Shown piece after piece: positions 42,526 through 54,893 of a stretch of 64,000 nt of DNA. The DNA comes from Ureibacillus acetophenoni (GTDB lineage Bacteria; Bacillota; Bacilli; Bacillales_A; Planococcaceae): contig NZ_OBQC01000005.1 of NCBI RefSeq assembly GCF_900220965.1, positions 1 to 64,000 of the forward strand, read 5' to 3'. The position numbers and the translations under genes were made by a program. Position 1 is the first letter of the stretch, and each line of letters starts with the position of its first letter. A model generated the notes under the pieces. It was not told where the DNA came from, did no database searches, and saw only the letters and a list, made by a program, of their open reading frames with translations.

Positions 42526-43821
42526 TTATTTCATAAAGCCTTTATAGTGACGTTTAACTAATTGTGACTCTAATTGTTTCATTGTTTCTAATGCAACACC
42601 GACTACGATAATTACACTAGTTCCACCAATTTGCGCTGAGGCAGGTAGGTTCATGAAATTAATAAATAGGATCGGTAACACAGAAATAACTACTAAGAAT
42701 AGAGCGCCTACAAATGTTAAGCGGTATAAAACTCTTGTTAAGTAGCTTTGAGTATCACTACCCGGACGAATACCAGGTATGTAAGCACCTTGTTTTTTCA
42801 GATTATCTGCTAAATTTTCTGGGTTCACTTGAATAAATGCGTAGAAATAAGTGAATGCAGCGATTAAACCAACATATATTAACATACCAACAGGTTTAGT
42901 GTAGTCAAACGTATTGGAAATGAATGTTGTTACACTGTTTTGACCGAAGAACATAGCTAGAGTCTGAGGTGTAACAATAAATGCCATTGCAAAGATTACC
43001 GGAATAACCCCTGCAGCATTTACTTTTAAAGGTAAATGCGTTTGCTGTCCGCCAACTTGTGCACCACGACCAGCAACACGTTTAGCATATTGAATTGGAA
43101 TTTTACGAAGTGCTTGTTGCACGTAAATTACACCAACAACGATAGCTAAAAGAATTACTACTAGAAGAGCAAGGATAATGATCTTAATGAAAAGTTGTTC
43201 TCCTGCACCTTCGATTTGTTGTGCATAAATTTGGTTTACTGCAGTTGGGATAGCAGCAACAATCCCGGCAAAGATAATGATCGAAATACCATTACCAACA
43301 CCGTGAGCAGTAATTTGTTCACCTAACCACAATAGGAAAGCAGTACCACCTGTTAAAACAATTGCAATTGTTAAGTAAGATAAAACACTTGTATCAGTGA
43401 TTAATGATCCACCGTACATTTGGTTGAAACCAAATGACATTGCAAATGCTTGGAGAAATGCTAATACAATTGTGAAATATCGTGTGAACTGTGCCAGTTT
43501 ACGACGACCAACATCACCTTGTTTAGCCCACTCGGAAAACTTTGGTACTACATCCATTTGTAATAACTGAACAATAATAGATGCAGTAATATAAGGCATA
43601 ATTCCCAATGCAAAGATTGAGAAGTTCGCCAATGCTCCACCACCGAATGTATTCAAGAAACCGACTAAATTAAATTGATCGGCAACTTGTAATACACTCG
43701 CATCTACGTTAGGTACTGGAATAAATGTTCCAATACGGAAAACGAGAAGCATTAATAGAGTGAAAATGATTTTATTTCTTATATCTCGAACACGCATGAA
43801 GTTAGAGATTGTCTGAAACAT
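42526..43821 (-). CDS. secY: preprotein translocase channel subunit SecY
   Basis: 431 residues, ten membrane helices. Typical segments: [20 protein letters not shown] at the start, FNLVGFLNTFGGGALANFSIFALGI for the plug and helix 2, and the C-terminal loop RPGSDTQSYL. Shares its start base with the end of rplO, so translation is coupled. Confidence 0.98.
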   Translation of the reverse strand: MFQTISNFMRVRDIRNKIIFTLLMLLVFRIGTFIPVPNVDASVLQVADQFNLVGFLNTFGGGALANFSIFALGIMPYITASIIVQLLQMDVVPKFSEWAKQGDVGRRKLAQFTRYFTIVLAFLQAFAMSFGFNQMYGGSLITDTSVLSYLTIAIVLTGGTAFLLWLGEQITAHGVGNGISIIIFAGIVAAIPTAVNQIYAQQIEGAGEQLFIKIIILALLVVILLAIVVGVIYVQQALRKIPIQYAKRVAGRGAQVGGQQTHLPLKVNAAGVIPVIFAMAFIVTPQTLAMFFGQNSVTTFISNTFDYTKPVGMLIYVGLIAAFTYFYAFIQVNPENLADNLKKQGAYIPGIRPGSDTQSYLTRVLYRLTFVGALFLVVISVLPILFINFMNLPASAQIGGTSVIIVVGVALETMKQLESQLVKRHYKGFMK

Positions 43822-44261
43822 TAAATCACCTCTGTTGTTCCACCAGCATTTTCAATAGCTTCTTTAGCTGATGCAGAGAACTTGTGAGCTTTTACTGTAA
43901 GCTTTTTATTAAGAGTTCCATTACCTAGAATCTTAATGCCAGCTTTTTCATTACTCACAACACCAGTCTCAACTAATAATGCAGGTGTTACTTCAATGCC
44001 ATCTTCAAAACGATTTAATGTATCAATGTTCACGATAGCGTATTCTTTACGGTTAATGTTCGTAAAGCCACGTTTAGGTAAACGGCGGAAAAGTGGGTTT
44101 TGACCACCTTCGAATCCAGGGCGTACGCCGCCACCAGAACGGGCGTTTTGACCTTTGTGACCTTTACCTGCAGTTTTACCGTTACCAGAACCGATACCAC
44201 GACCAACACGGTTACGTTCTTTACGAGAACCTACCGCTGGTTTTAACTCATGAAGTTTCAT
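43821..44261 (-). CDS. rplO: 50S ribosomal protein L15
   Basis: 146 residues; [22 protein letters not shown] and [23 protein letters not shown] (positions 1-60) define the family. Late-assembly large-subunit protein, upstream of secY in the spc operon. Confidence 0.99.
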   Translation of the reverse strand: MKLHELKPAVGSRKERNRVGRGIGSGNGKTAGKGHKGQNARSGGGVRPGFEGGQNPLFRRLPKRGFTNINRKEYAIVNIDTLNRFEDGIEVTPALLVETGVVSNEKAGIKILGNGTLNKKLTVKAHKFSASAKEAIENAGGTTEVI

Positions 44262-44300
44262 ATGGGTGGCACCTCCTTGTTCAATGTTTAGGGATAATAA

Positions 44301-44483
44301 TTATTTTTCGTTAATAGTAACTAAGTGAGCTACTTTGTCTAACATTCCGCGAACAGCTGCGTTATCAGCATGTTCAACAGTTTGGTTTAATTTACGCAAA
44401 CCTAAAGCTTCAATTGTTTTTCTTTGAGCAGGTTTTGTACCAATAACAGATTTAGTAAGGGTGATCTCTAGTTTGTTAGCCAT
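44301..44483 (-). CDS. rpmD: 50S ribosomal protein L30
   Basis: 60 residues, [40 protein letters not shown]. Short bacterial form without the archaeal extension. Between rpsE and rplO. Confidence 0.99.
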   Translation of the reverse strand: MANKLEITLTKSVIGTKPAQRKTIEALGLRKLNQTVEHADNAAVRGMLDKVAHLVTINEK

Positions 44484-44496
44484 TATGATTCCCCCC

Positions 44497-44997
44497 TTAT
44501 CCTAATAATTCTTCCACTGATTTACCGCGAAGTTTTGCAACTTCCTCTGCGCGTTTTAGTTCTTTTAATCCTTGGATTGTAGCACGTACCATATTGATTG
44601 GTGTGCTTGAACCTAGAGATTTTGAAAGAATATCAGTAATACCAGCAAGTTCAAGTACAGCACGTACTGGACCACCAGCGATAACTCCTGTACCAGCAGA
44701 TGCAGGTTTAATTAAAACTTTACCTGCGCCAAAGCGACCGTGTACTTCGTGTGGAGTAGTTCCACCAACACGTGGTACTTCAATTAAGTTTTTCTTCGCA
44801 TCTTCAACTGCTTTTTTGATTGCGTCTGGAACTTCTTGTGCTTTACCAGTACCGAAACCAACATGACCGTTTCTATCTCCAACAACAACTAGTGCTGAGA
44901 AGCGGAAGCGACGTCCACCTTTAACAACTTTAGCAACGCGGTTGATCGTTACTACGCGTTCTTCAAATTCAAGTTTGTTTGCGTCAATTCGACTCAT
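44497..44997 (-). CDS. rpsE: 30S ribosomal protein S5
   Basis: 166 residues with the double-stranded-RNA-binding start ([20 protein letters not shown]) and [22 protein letters not shown]. Involved in decoding accuracy; site of spectinomycin-resistance mutations in the N-terminal loop. Confidence 0.99.
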   Translation of the reverse strand: MSRIDANKLEFEERVVTINRVAKVVKGGRRFRFSALVVVGDRNGHVGFGTGKAQEVPDAIKKAVEDAKKNLIEVPRVGGTTPHEVHGRFGAGKVLIKPASAGTGVIAGGPVRAVLELAGITDILSKSLGSSTPINMVRATIQGLKELKRAEEVAKLRGKSVEELLG

Positions 44998-45018
44998 GAA
45001 GTATGTCCCTCCTTCTTA

Positions 45019-45378
45019 TTAAAATTCTAAGCCGTTTTCACGTGCAGCTTCTGCTAAAGCTTTCACACGTCCATGATATAAGTAACCACCGCGGTCAAAT
45101 ACTACATTAGTAATATTTTTTTCCACAGCACGTTTAGCGATAATTTCACCGATTTTTGCTGCAGCTTCAGCATTGTTACCAGCACCCTCAAAACCTTTTT
45201 CTTGAGTTGATGCACTAACAATTGTTACACCTGCAACATCATCAATAATTTGCGCATAAATGTTCTTGTTTGAACGGAATACGTTAAGACGTGGACGTTC
45301 TGCAGTACCAGAAATTTTTGTACGAACACGCGCATGACGTTTTTTACGAACTTGATTTTTATCTTGTTTCGTAATCAC
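45019..45378 (-). CDS. rplR: 50S ribosomal protein L18
   Basis: 119 residues; [20 protein letters not shown] and [20 protein letters not shown]. Binds 5S rRNA with L5 to form the central protuberance. Confidence 0.99.
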   Translation of the reverse strand: MITKQDKNQVRKKRHARVRTKISGTAERPRLNVFRSNKNIYAQIIDDVAGVTIVSASTQEKGFEGAGNNAEAAAKIGEIIAKRAVEKNITNVVFDRGGYLYHGRVKALAEAARENGLEF

Positions 45379-45412
45379 TGTGAGGTCACTCCTTTCTAAC
45401 GCTTATCTAGCA

Positions 45413-45952
45413 TTATTTACCTGTTTTACCTTCTTTACGACGAACATGTTCACCTTCGTAACGAATACCTTTACCTTTATAAGGTTCTGGTGGACGTACT
45501 GCACGGATGTTTGATGATAATGCACCAACACGTTCTTTATTGATACCTTTTACAATCACTTTTGTGTTTGAAGGAACTTCGATTTCTAAACCTTCTTCAG
45601 GTGTGAACTCAACTGGATGAGAATATCCAACGTTTAATACAAGTTTTTTCCCTTGTAATTGCGCACGATAACCGACACCGATAAGTTCTAGTGAACGAGT
45701 AAATCCTTCAGAAACACCAGTTACCATATTAGCTAGTAATGCACGAGTTGTACCGTGGATTGTACGGTGTTCTTTTGATTCAGAAGGACGTGTTAATGTG
45801 ATCACGTTACCTTCTTGTTCGATTTTAATATCTTGATTAAAAGTTTGAGTAAGTTCGCCTTTTGGTCCTTTAACAGTAACAGTGTTATCGTCTGCGATCG
45901 TTACTGTTACACCAGCAGGAACCTCGATTGGTTTTTTACCTACACGAGACAT
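45413..45952 (-). CDS. rplF: 50S ribosomal protein L6
   Basis: 179 residues, [17 protein letters not shown] at the start and [19 protein letters not shown] at the end. Two similar RNA-binding domains near the factor-binding site. Confidence 0.99.
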   Translation of the reverse strand: MSRVGKKPIEVPAGVTVTIADDNTVTVKGPKGELTQTFNQDIKIEQEGNVITLTRPSESKEHRTIHGTTRALLANMVTGVSEGFTRSLELIGVGYRAQLQGKKLVLNVGYSHPVEFTPEEGLEIEVPSNTKVIVKGINKERVGALSSNIRAVRPPEPYKGKGIRYEGEHVRRKEGKTGK

Positions 45953-45982
45953 TTAGTTGCACCTCCATTCGTTTATAGCATA

Positions 45983-46381
45983 TTACCAAATGTAAGCTAA
46001 GATTTCTCCGCCAACTTGTTTAGCACGAGCTTCTTTATCAGTTAAAACACCTTGAGAAGTTGATACTAAAGCGATACCTAAGCCGTTTAATACTTTTGGT
46101 ACTTCGTTTGTTTTAGCGTAAACACGTAGTCCAGGTTTTGAAATACGTTTTAAACCAGTAATAACACGTTCATTATCTTTACCGTATTTTAAGAAGATAC
46201 GGATGATACCTTGTTTATTGTCTTCAACATACTCTACATCACGGATGAAACCTTCACGCTTTAAAATTTCAGCGATTTGTTTCTTTAAATTTGAAGCAGG
46301 AACTTCTAATTTTTCGTGACGAACCATGTTCGCATTACGAATGCGAGTAAGCATATCTGCAATTGGATCAGACATTGTCAT
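45983..46381 (-). CDS. rpsH: 30S ribosomal protein S8
   Basis: 132 residues, [20 protein letters not shown] and the C-terminal [29 protein letters not shown] is eight bases before the first ATG; a second ATG two codons in is the start used in many species. Confidence 0.99.
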   Translation of the reverse strand: MTMSDPIADMLTRIRNANMVRHEKLEVPASNLKKQIAEILKREGFIRDVEYVEDNKQGIIRIFLKYGKDNERVITGLKRISKPGLRVYAKTNEVPKVLNGLGIALVSTSQGVLTDKEARAKQVGGEILAYIW

Positions 46382-46410
46382 ATATTTTACCTCCTTCCCA
46401 AATTAGGGGA

Positions 46411-46614
<204 letters not shown>

Positions 46615-46617
46615 TTA

Positions 46618-47157
46618 TTACTTTTGGAACGGCATACCGAATTGTGTCAATAACTCGCGAGCTTCTTCATCAGAATTCGCAGTCGTTACGATCACGATGT
46701 CCATACCGCGTACTTTTGAAACTTTATCGTAATCGATCTCAGGGAAAATTAATTGTTCTTTTACACCTAATGTGTAGTTTCCGCGACCGTCAAATGCTTT
46801 TTTAGATACACCACGGAAGTCACGTACACGTGGAAGTGCAATTGCGATTAATTTATCTAAGAAATCATACATACGGTCACCACGTAATGTAACTTTTGCT
46901 CCGATTGGCATACCTTCACGTAGGCGGAATCCAGCGATTGATTTTTTCGCTTTTGTTACAACTGGTTTTTGACCTGTAATAATCGTTAATTCTTCTACAG
47001 CAGCATCAAGTGCTTTTGAGTTTTGAACAGCGTCACCAACACCCATGTTGATAACGATTTTTTCAACTTTAGGCACTTGCATAATAGATTTATAATTAAA
47101 TTTGCTCATTAGAGCTGGAGAAACTTCTTTTGAATATTTTTCTTTTAGGCGGCTCAT
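46618..47157 (-). CDS. rplE: 50S ribosomal protein L5
   Basis: 179 residues with [20 protein letters not shown] and [19 protein letters not shown]. Binds 5S rRNA and contacts P-site tRNA. Confidence 0.99.
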   Translation of the reverse strand: MSRLKEKYSKEVSPALMSKFNYKSIMQVPKVEKIVINMGVGDAVQNSKALDAAVEELTIITGQKPVVTKAKKSIAGFRLREGMPIGAKVTLRGDRMYDFLDKLIAIALPRVRDFRGVSKKAFDGRGNYTLGVKEQLIFPEIDYDKVSKVRGMDIVIVTTANSDEEARELLTQFGMPFQK

Positions 47158-47185
47158 GTTCGTACCTCCCTTCTTAGTTTACTTA

Positions 47186-47494
47186 TTAGTCGATTACTGC
47201 ACCTGATTTTTTTGCAACACGAACTTTTTTGCCATCTTCGATTTTATAACCTACACGAGTCGGCTCGCCAGATTTAGGATCGATAAGCATTACGTTCGAA
47301 ACGTGAATTGCAGCTTCTTGGCTTACAATTCCACCTTGTGGGTTTAACTGGTTAGGCTTAACGTGTTTTTTAACAATGTTTACACCTTCAACAAGAACAC
47401 GGTCTTTTTTAGGGAACGCTGCTAATACAACGCCTTCTTTACCTTTGTCTTTACCAGTAATAACTTTTACTTTGTCGCCTTTTTTTACATGCAT
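47186..47494 (-). CDS. rplX: 50S ribosomal protein L24
   Basis: 102 residues starting [20 protein letters not shown] (KOW motif). The frame opens 11 codons earlier, but AGGAGGTG directly before the ATG at 47494 and the family N-terminus fix the start. One of the first proteins in 50S assembly. Confidence 0.98.
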   Translation of the reverse strand: MHVKKGDKVKVITGKDKGKEGVVLAAFPKKDRVLVEGVNIVKKHVKPNQLNPQGGIVSQEAAIHVSNVMLIDPKSGEPTRVGYKIEDGKKVRVAKKSGAVID

Positions 47495-47593
47495 TATGTG
47501 TCGCACCTCCTTGATTGGTACTGTCATGTAAATCTATTTTTATTTCCTAACACTCTAGATCTTCAGAAGTAAAATACTTCTTCGATTAAGAAG

Positions 47594-47962
47594 TTATAGA
47601 ACTTCTGGAGCTAGAGAAACGATTTTCATGAAGTTGCTATCACGTAGTTCACGTGCAACAGGTCCGAAAATACGTGTTCCGCGAGGTGATTTATCGTCTT
47701 TGATAATTACACATGCGTTTTCGTCAAATTTGATATAAGTACCGTCTTTACGACGTACACCAGATTTAGTTCGAACAACAACAGCTTTTACAACGTCACC
47801 TTTTTTGACAACGCCTCCAGGTGTTGCTTTCTTAACTGTACAAACGACGATATCGCCGATGTTCGCAGTCTTACGTCCTGAACCACCTAGTACTTTGATC
47901 GTTAATACTTCACGAGCACCTGAGTTGTCAGCAACTTTCATACGACTTTCTTGTTGGATCAT
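47594..47962 (-). CDS. rplN: 50S ribosomal protein L14
   Basis: 122 residues, [40 protein letters not shown]. Contacts 16S rRNA in an intersubunit bridge. About 100 bp separate it from rplX. Confidence 0.99.
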   Translation of the reverse strand: MIQQESRMKVADNSGAREVLTIKVLGGSGRKTANIGDIVVCTVKKATPGGVVKKGDVVKAVVVRTKSGVRRKDGTYIKFDENACVIIKDDKSPRGTRIFGPVARELRDSNFMKIVSLAPEVL

Positions 47963-48004
47963 TTAGGTTACCTCCCTTCGGAAATTAGAAATCCGAAAAT
48001 GTTA

Positions 48005-48268
48005 TTAAATAATAACCGCTTTTTCTACGATTTCAACTAAACGGAAACGTTTTGTAGCTGAAAGTGGGCGAGTTTCCATGATACGAACGATATCACCGAT
48101 TTTCGCTTCGTTTAATTCATCATGAGCTTTGAATTTTTTAGAGTATTTTACACGTTTACCGTATAATTTGTGTTTCTTGTGTGTTTCAACAAGAACTGTT
48201 ACTGTTTTATCCATTTTGTCAGAAACAACACGGCCTGTGTAAACTTTGCGTTGGTTACGCTCAGTCAT
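48005..48268 (-). CDS. rpsQ: 30S ribosomal protein S17
   Basis: 87 residues, [20 protein letters not shown] and [22 protein letters not shown]-fold, primary 16S rRNA binder. Confidence 0.99.
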   Translation of the reverse strand: MTERNQRKVYTGRVVSDKMDKTVTVLVETHKKHKLYGKRVKYSKKFKAHDELNEAKIGDIVRIMETRPLSATKRFRLVEIVEKAVII

Positions 48269-48286
48269 ACCTTACAACCTCCTTTA

Positions 48287-48911
<625 letters not shown>

Positions 48912-48913
48912 AA

Positions 48914-49570
48914 TTATTTGCCTCCTTCCACAGAGTTCTTCTTCGTAGGAAGGACTTCACCACGGTAAATCCATACTTTAACACCTAATTTACCATAAGT
49001 TGTGTCAGCTTCTGCGTGAGCATAGTCGATGTCTGCACGAAGAGTATGAAGTGGAACAGTTCCTTCACTATAATGTTCAGCACGCGCGATATCAGCGCCA
49101 CCTAAACGACCAGATACTTGTGTTTTAATTCCTTTTGCACCAGCACGGATTGTGCGTTGGATTGCTTGTTTTTGAGCACGACGGAATGATACGCGGTTCT
49201 CAAGTTGACGAGCGATATTTTCTGCTACTAAACGAGCATCAAGATCAGCTTTTTTAATTTCAATAATATTAATATGAACGCGTTTACCAGTTGTATCGCT
49301 TAAGTATTTACGTAAGTTTTCTACTTCTGTACCGCCTTTACCAATTACCATACCTGGTTTCGCAGTATGAATTGTAATGTTTACACGGTTTGCAGCGCGT
49401 TCGATTTCTACTTTAGAAACAGCAGCTTCTTTTAAAGCAGATTCGATATATTTACGAATTTTGATATCTTCGTGTAAAAGAGTTGCATAGTCTTTTTCAG
49501 CGTACCATTTTGACTCCCAGTCACGAATAATACCAACTCGTAATCCTATTGGATGTACTTTTTGACCCAC
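48914..49570 (-). CDS. rpsC: 30S ribosomal protein S3
   Basis: 218 residues: KH domain with [18 protein letters not shown] and the C-terminal domain [20 protein letters not shown]. At the mRNA entry channel. Confidence 0.99.
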   Translation of the reverse strand: MGQKVHPIGLRVGIIRDWESKWYAEKDYATLLHEDIKIRKYIESALKEAAVSKVEIERAANRVNITIHTAKPGMVIGKGGTEVENLRKYLSDTTGKRVHINIIEIKKADLDARLVAENIARQLENRVSFRRAQKQAIQRTIRAGAKGIKTQVSGRLGGADIARAEHYSEGTVPLHTLRADIDYAHAEADTTYGKLGVKVWIYRGEVLPTKKNSVEGGK

Positions 49571-49573
49571 GGA

Positions 49574-49918
49574 TTAACCCTCCTTCTTCTCAGATACCAC
49601 TAGAGTAATGTGGCTTGTGCGTTTGTTAATTGCGCTTGCACGTCCTTGTGCACGTGGACGGAAACGTTTTAATGTTGGACCTTCATCAACAAATACTTCA
49701 GAAATAACTAAATTGTTTACATCTAATTCATAATTATGCTCAGCGTTCGCAACTGCAGATTTTAACACTTTTTCAACGACTGGAGACGCCGCTTTTGGAG
49801 TATGACGTAAAATTGCAACTGCTTCACCTACTTGCTTACCTCGGATTAAGTCTACAACTAGACGTACTTTACGAGGAGCGATACGCACTGTGCGAGCGAT
49901 AGCTTTAGCTTGTGTCAT
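49574..49918 (-). CDS. rplV: 50S ribosomal protein L22
   Basis: 114 residues, [20 protein letters not shown] and the tunnel-lining loop [20 protein letters not shown] (macrolide-resistance region). Confidence 0.99.
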   Translation of the reverse strand: MTQAKAIARTVRIAPRKVRLVVDLIRGKQVGEAVAILRHTPKAASPVVEKVLKSAVANAEHNYELDVNNLVISEVFVDEGPTLKRFRPRAQGRASAINKRTSHITLVVSEKKEG

Positions 49919-49940
49919 TCGAATTTACCTCCTCTCAAAA

Positions 49941-50219
49941 TTAGCGTCTTGTTTTTTTGTCATCCGCACCGTGACCTTTATAAGTACGTGTTGGCGCGAA
50001 CTCGCCTAACTTATGACCTACCATATCTTCTGTTACGTATACAGGAACGTGTTTACGTCCGTCGTATACAGCAATTGTTAATCCAACGAAGTTCGGGAAG
50101 ATAGTAGAACGGCGAGACCAAGTTTTAATTACTTGTTTTTTCTCTGAACTCTCTTGTGCTTCCACTTTTTTCATTAAGTGATCATCGACAAAAGGTCCTT
50201 TTTTCAAACTGCGACCCAT
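49941..50219 (-). CDS. rpsS: 30S ribosomal protein S19
   Basis: 92 residues, [40 protein letters not shown]. Head of the 30S subunit, contacts S13. Confidence 0.99.
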   Translation of the reverse strand: MGRSLKKGPFVDDHLMKKVEAQESSEKKQVIKTWSRRSTIFPNFVGLTIAVYDGRKHVPVYVTEDMVGHKLGEFAPTRTYKGHGADDKKTRR

Positions 50220-50279
50220 TTAGGAACCTCCCTCCGTGACATCACCACGGTACGACTAGCGAACCGTAGTTACATCACT

Positions 50280-51110
50280 TTATTTTTTACGACCACGAAT
50301 AATTAACTTATTCGATTTATTTTTCTTGTTACGAGTTTTGAAACCAAGAGCTGGTTTACCCCATGGTGTCATTGGTGACTTACGTCCGATTGGAGTACGT
50401 CCTTCACCACCACCGTGTGGGTGATCGTTAGGGTTCATTACAGATCCACGTACAGTTGGACGTTTACCTAACCAACGAGTACGACCTGCTTTACCGATGT
50501 GGATAAGTTCGTGTTGTTCGTTACCAACTTGACCGATAGTAGCACGGCAAGTAGCTAAAACTAAACGTACTTCACCAGATTGTAAACGAACGATTACGTA
50601 TTTACCTTCACGTCCAAGTACTTGAGCAGAAGTACCAGCTGAACGCACTAATTGTCCGCCTTTACCAGGTTTTAACTCGATGTTATGGATTGTAGTACCC
50701 ATTGGGATGTTTGCAAGTGGTAATGCATTACCTACTTTAATATCAGCTTCCGGACCAGAAACGATTGTTTGACCTACTTCTAATCCTTTTGGAGCTAAGA
50801 TGTATGTTTTTTCACCATCAGCATAATTGATTAAAGCAATGTTAGCTGAACGGTTTGGATCATATTCGATAGTGGCAACGCGTCCTGGAATGCTGTCTTT
50901 CACACGTTTGAAGTCGATAATACGGTATTGACGCTTATGACCCCCACCATTATGACGAACAGTAATTTTACCCTGGTTGTTACGACCAGCTTTGCGTTTT
51001 TTAGGAGCAAGTAGAGATTTCTCTGGTTTAGATGCTGTAATTTCCGCAAAGTCAGATGCCGTCATGTTACGACGACCATTTGAGGTTGGTTTATACTTTT
51101 TAATCGCCAT
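50280..51110 (-). CDS. rplB: 50S ribosomal protein L2
   Basis: 276 residues; [20 protein letters not shown] and the conserved [15 protein letters not shown] with the His implicated in the peptidyl-transferase region. Primary 23S rRNA binder. Confidence 0.99.
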   Translation of the reverse strand: MAIKKYKPTSNGRRNMTASDFAEITASKPEKSLLAPKKRKAGRNNQGKITVRHNGGGHKRQYRIIDFKRVKDSIPGRVATIEYDPNRSANIALINYADGEKTYILAPKGLEVGQTIVSGPEADIKVGNALPLANIPMGTTIHNIELKPGKGGQLVRSAGTSAQVLGREGKYVIVRLQSGEVRLVLATCRATIGQVGNEQHELIHIGKAGRTRWLGKRPTVRGSVMNPNDHPHGGGEGRTPIGRKSPMTPWGKPALGFKTRNKKNKSNKLIIRGRKK

Positions 51111-51162
51111 GTGTATTCCCTCCTCTTTATAAGTTCAATTCAGATCTAAAAATCTTTAGTTA

Positions 51163-51441
51163 TTAAAAGATTTCGATTTCGTTAGAATCAGCAGTTAATT
51201 TAACAATCGCTTTACGACGTTTGTTTGTGTAACCACCGAATTTACCTACGCGCTTGAATTTACCTTTGTAGTTCATGATGTTTACTTTTTCAACTTTTAC
51301 TCCAAAGATTTCTTCAATTGCATCTTTTACTTCCGTTTTGTTCGCACGAACATCTACTTCGAAAGTATATTTTTTCTCAGCCATAAGCTCAGAAGAACGC
51401 TCAGTAATGACCGGACGTTTAATAATATCACGTGCTTCCAT
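51163..51441 (-). CDS. rplW: 50S ribosomal protein L23
   Basis: 92 residues, [40 protein letters not shown]. Docking site of trigger factor and SRP at the tunnel exit. Shares one base with rplD. Confidence 0.99.
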   Translation of the reverse strand: MEARDIIKRPVITERSSELMAEKKYTFEVDVRANKTEVKDAIEEIFGVKVEKVNIMNYKGKFKRVGKFGGYTNKRRKAIVKLTADSNEIEIF

Positions 51442-52064
51442 TATCCAAGCACCTCCTCAACTTTTTCTACTGCAGCTTTAGTGAATACAACTTTTTCGTG
51501 ACCTACAAGATCAAGAACGTTGATTCCTGAAGCTGTTAAAACAGTTACACCAGGGATGTTACGAGCAGATAATGCTACGTTTTCATCTAGTTCAGCAGTA
51601 ACAAATAATGCTTTTTTAGCAATGTTTAAGTTACCTAAAATTGCTTTGAAGTCTTTTGTTTTTGGTGCATCTAATTGTAATGCATCAAGAACAAGGAAGT
51701 TTTGTTCTACAACTTTAGCTGATAAAGCTGATTTAAGAGCTAAGCGACGAACTTTCTTCGGTAATTTATAACTATAGCTTCTTGGAGTTGGTCCGAATAC
51801 TGTACCACCACCACGCCATTGTGGAGAGCGGATAGATCCTTGACGAGCACGACCAGTTCCTTTTTGACGCCATGGTTTACGACCACCACCAGCAACTTCT
51901 GAACGGTTTTTTACTTTATGATTACCTTGACGTAGAGAAGCGCGTTGAGCGATTACTGCGTCGAATAATACAGCTTCATTTGGCTCGATTCCAAAAATCG
52001 CATCGTTTAATTCGATTTCGCCTACTGAAGCACCTGTTTGACTAAGTACGGATACCTTTGTCAT
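51441..52064 (-). CDS. rplD: 50S ribosomal protein L4
   Basis: 207 residues, [20 protein letters not shown] (tunnel loop) and [20 protein letters not shown]. In several bacteria L4 represses its own operon; in Bacillus this is not established for the S10 leader. Confidence 0.99.
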   Translation of the reverse strand: MTKVSVLSQTGASVGEIELNDAIFGIEPNEAVLFDAVIAQRASLRQGNHKVKNRSEVAGGGRKPWRQKGTGRARQGSIRSPQWRGGGTVFGPTPRSYSYKLPKKVRRLALKSALSAKVVEQNFLVLDALQLDAPKTKDFKAILGNLNIAKKALFVTAELDENVALSARNIPGVTVLTASGINVLDLVGHEKVVFTKAAVEKVEEVLG

Positions 52065-52090
52065 TCCTGTTTCCTCCTTTCTTCGGGAAA

Positions 52091-52720
52091 TTATTTAGAT
52101 TTTACAGCTGATTTCACTGTAACTAATGCTTTTTTAGAACCAGGAACATTACCTTTAACAAGTAGTAAGTTACGCTCTGCATCCACTTTAACGATCTCTA
52201 AGTTTTGGATTGTAACTACATTTCCACCCATTTGACCAGGTAATTTCTTTTGTTTGAATACGCGGTTCGGAGCAACTGGACCCATAGAACCGACACGACG
52301 GTGGTAACGAGAACCGTGAGACATAGGTCCACGAGATTGTCCGTGGCGTTTAATAGCACCTTGGAAACCTTTACCTTTTGTTACACCTGTTACGTCTACT
52401 ACATCGCCTTCAGCGAAAATTTCTACTTTGACTTCTTGACCAACTTCGTATTCTTCCGTATTTAAGTTGCGGAATTCACGAATGAAGCGCTTAGGAGCAG
52501 TATTCGCTTTTGCTACGTGACCTTGTGCTGGTTTGTTTGAAAGTTTAACACGCTTATCTTCGAAACCAATTTGGATTGCTTCGTAGCCATCAGTTTCAAC
52601 AGTTTTCTTTTGAAGTACTACGTTTGGAGCAGCTTCGATAACTGTTACAGGAATTAAATCTCCGTTTTCAGCGAAAACTTGAGTCATACCGATTTTTCTA
52701 CCTAAGATTCCTTTAGTCAT
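52091..52720 (-). CDS. rplC: 50S ribosomal protein L3
   Basis: 209 residues, [20 protein letters not shown], and the long loop [20 protein letters not shown] near the peptidyl-transferase centre. Confidence 0.99.
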   Translation of the reverse strand: MTKGILGRKIGMTQVFAENGDLIPVTVIEAAPNVVLQKKTVETDGYEAIQIGFEDKRVKLSNKPAQGHVAKANTAPKRFIREFRNLNTEEYEVGQEVKVEIFAEGDVVDVTGVTKGKGFQGAIKRHGQSRGPMSHGSRYHRRVGSMGPVAPNRVFKQKKLPGQMGGNVVTIQNLEIVKVDAERNLLLVKGNVPGSKKALVTVKSAVKSK

Positions 52721-52768
52721 TTGTCACACCTCCTGTGATATTTAAAAAGTTTCTATTTGTTTTTACCA

Positions 52769-53234
<466 letters not shown>

Positions 53235-53443
53235 GTACTTTTTGCTAAATTCTTTATTATTGTTATGGTTGCATTGCTTTATCTGCATATCTTTTCTTAA
53301 GACCTTTTACAGTATATATAATATGAGCACAGTAATCAATTGTTTTGTTATTATTTTATACTGGTAATTTAATCTATTTTGATTACCTAAAATAATAGTA
53401 GCCACGTTTACAAGTAGCTACTATTATCATCTTCTGATTTTAT
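53235..53443. other. intergenic region with the antiporter terminator
   Basis: Between the S10 promoter and the antiporter stop. At 53389-53428 the arms ATAATAGTAGCCAC and GTAGCTACTATTAT form a stem with one mismatch and TTATTTT follows on the minus strand: a probable terminator of the antiporter gene. Nothing else is recognised here. Confidence 0.7.
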
Positions 53444-54763
53444 TTATAAAACAAAGGATATTGCAATCCATCCAAAGATTATTAGCGGGATATTATAGAA
53501 GATAAATGTCGGTACACATGTATCCCAAATATGATTATGTTGTCCATCAGCATTTAATCCTGATGTTGGACCTAAAGTTGAATCAGACGCTGGAGAGCCT
53601 GCATCACCTAGTGCACCTGCCGTACCAATTAACGAGATAATAGCTAATGTACTTAAACCTAATTCCAATGATAGAGGTACAAAGATTGCTGCAATGATCG
53701 GTATAGTCGCAAAAGAGGAACCAATCCCCATCGTTACAACTAAACCAATGATTAGCATCAATAATACCGCTAAACTGACATTGCCATTCAATATATCTAA
53801 TGTATCGTTCACTAACAGCTCTACATGACCAGTTTCATTGATAACAGCTGAAAAGCCGTTTGCTGATATCATGACAAACCCAATAAACGCCATCATCCGG
53901 AAACCATCAGATAGAATTGTATCTGCCGCTTTCCATCTTAATGCTCCTGTTATGTACAATACTAGAATACCAGCAAGAGCAGCTACAATCATCGAATTTG
54001 TAGAGATTTGAACGACAACCGTAATTACTAATGAAAGAATGGTAAATAAAACATTTTTTTTGCTTATAGTAATCTCAATTTTTTCTTCCATTATATTAAC
54101 TTCTTTATAGACCCTTGGTTTTCTGTAAATAAAGAAAGCACATACCAGTCCTATTGCCATTCCTAACACAGGAATAGCCATCGCCTTTGGAATATCTGCC
54201 ATATCTATTGGTAATCCTGCTAGGCCTATTTGTTTTGCAATAATCTCTTGATAGATAAACCCAAATCCATAAGGTAAAAATATATATGGTGTGATTAAAC
54301 CGAAAGTTAAAATACATGCGATTAACCGACGATCCACTTCCAACATATTAAGTATCTTTAATATCGGTGGGATTAATAGTGGAATAAATGCAATATGAAT
54401 TGGGATTAGATTTTGTGAAAATATCGCCATTAATAATAATAAGAGAAATATTAATACTTTTACTAAACTTCTCTTTTGGGATTCACCATTCCGACCTACA
54501 ACTTTTAGTATTTTATCTATTAATAATTCTGTAATTCCGGTTTTGGATATTGCGACAGCAAAACCACCTAATAAACCATAACTTAAGGCAACTTGTGCCC
54601 CGCCACCTAATCCATTTTGAAAAGCTTCAATTGTTTCTGTTAACGTCATACCACCTGTTAAACCACCTACGATTCCACCAATGACTAGAGACAACACAAC
54701 ATTGATTCGTAGTAAGCTTAATACTAACATTACGAGTACTGCTATTAATACTGCGTTCATCAT
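53444..54763 (-). CDS. Na+/H+ antiporter family protein (YuiF-like)
   Basis: 439 residues with about 11-12 membrane helices. The sequence pattern (INVVLSLVIGGIVGGLTGGM, then GLGGGAQVALSYGLLGGFAV and the C-terminal GDAGSPASDSTLGPTSGLNAD) is that of the YuiF/NhaC-like Na_H_antiporter family in the ion transporter superfamily. Substrate could be Na+/H+ or an amino acid. Transcribed alone between the bce module and the S10 operon. Confidence 0.88.
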   Translation of the reverse strand: MMNAVLIAVLVMLVLSLLRINVVLSLVIGGIVGGLTGGMTLTETIEAFQNGLGGGAQVALSYGLLGGFAVAISKTGITELLIDKILKVVGRNGESQKRSLVKVLIFLLLLLMAIFSQNLIPIHIAFIPLLIPPILKILNMLEVDRRLIACILTFGLITPYIFLPYGFGFIYQEIIAKQIGLAGLPIDMADIPKAMAIPVLGMAIGLVCAFFIYRKPRVYKEVNIMEEKIEITISKKNVLFTILSLVITVVVQISTNSMIVAALAGILVLYITGALRWKAADTILSDGFRMMAFIGFVMISANGFSAVINETGHVELLVNDTLDILNGNVSLAVLLMLIIGLVVTMGIGSSFATIPIIAAIFVPLSLELGLSTLAIISLIGTAGALGDAGSPASDSTLGPTSGLNADGQHNHIWDTCVPTFIFYNIPLIIFGWIAISFVL

Positions 54764-54840
54764 TAAACCCCATACTTTCCTCTGCTAAATTACTAACGTA
54801 CTAGAGTGTAATCACTTTTTGAAATAAAGTCAATGTAAAT

Positions 54841-54888
54841 AAAAGTCGTTATAATTTTCCCTAAATTCGAGAAATTATAACGACTTTC
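54841..54888 (-). terminator. intrinsic terminator of the bce operon
   Basis: A perfect 16-bp inverted repeat (AAAGTCGTTATAATTT and complement, 54842-54857 and 54872-54887) followed on the minus strand by TTATTT, just after the bceB stop. Confidence 0.88.
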
Positions 54889-54893
54889 TTCTA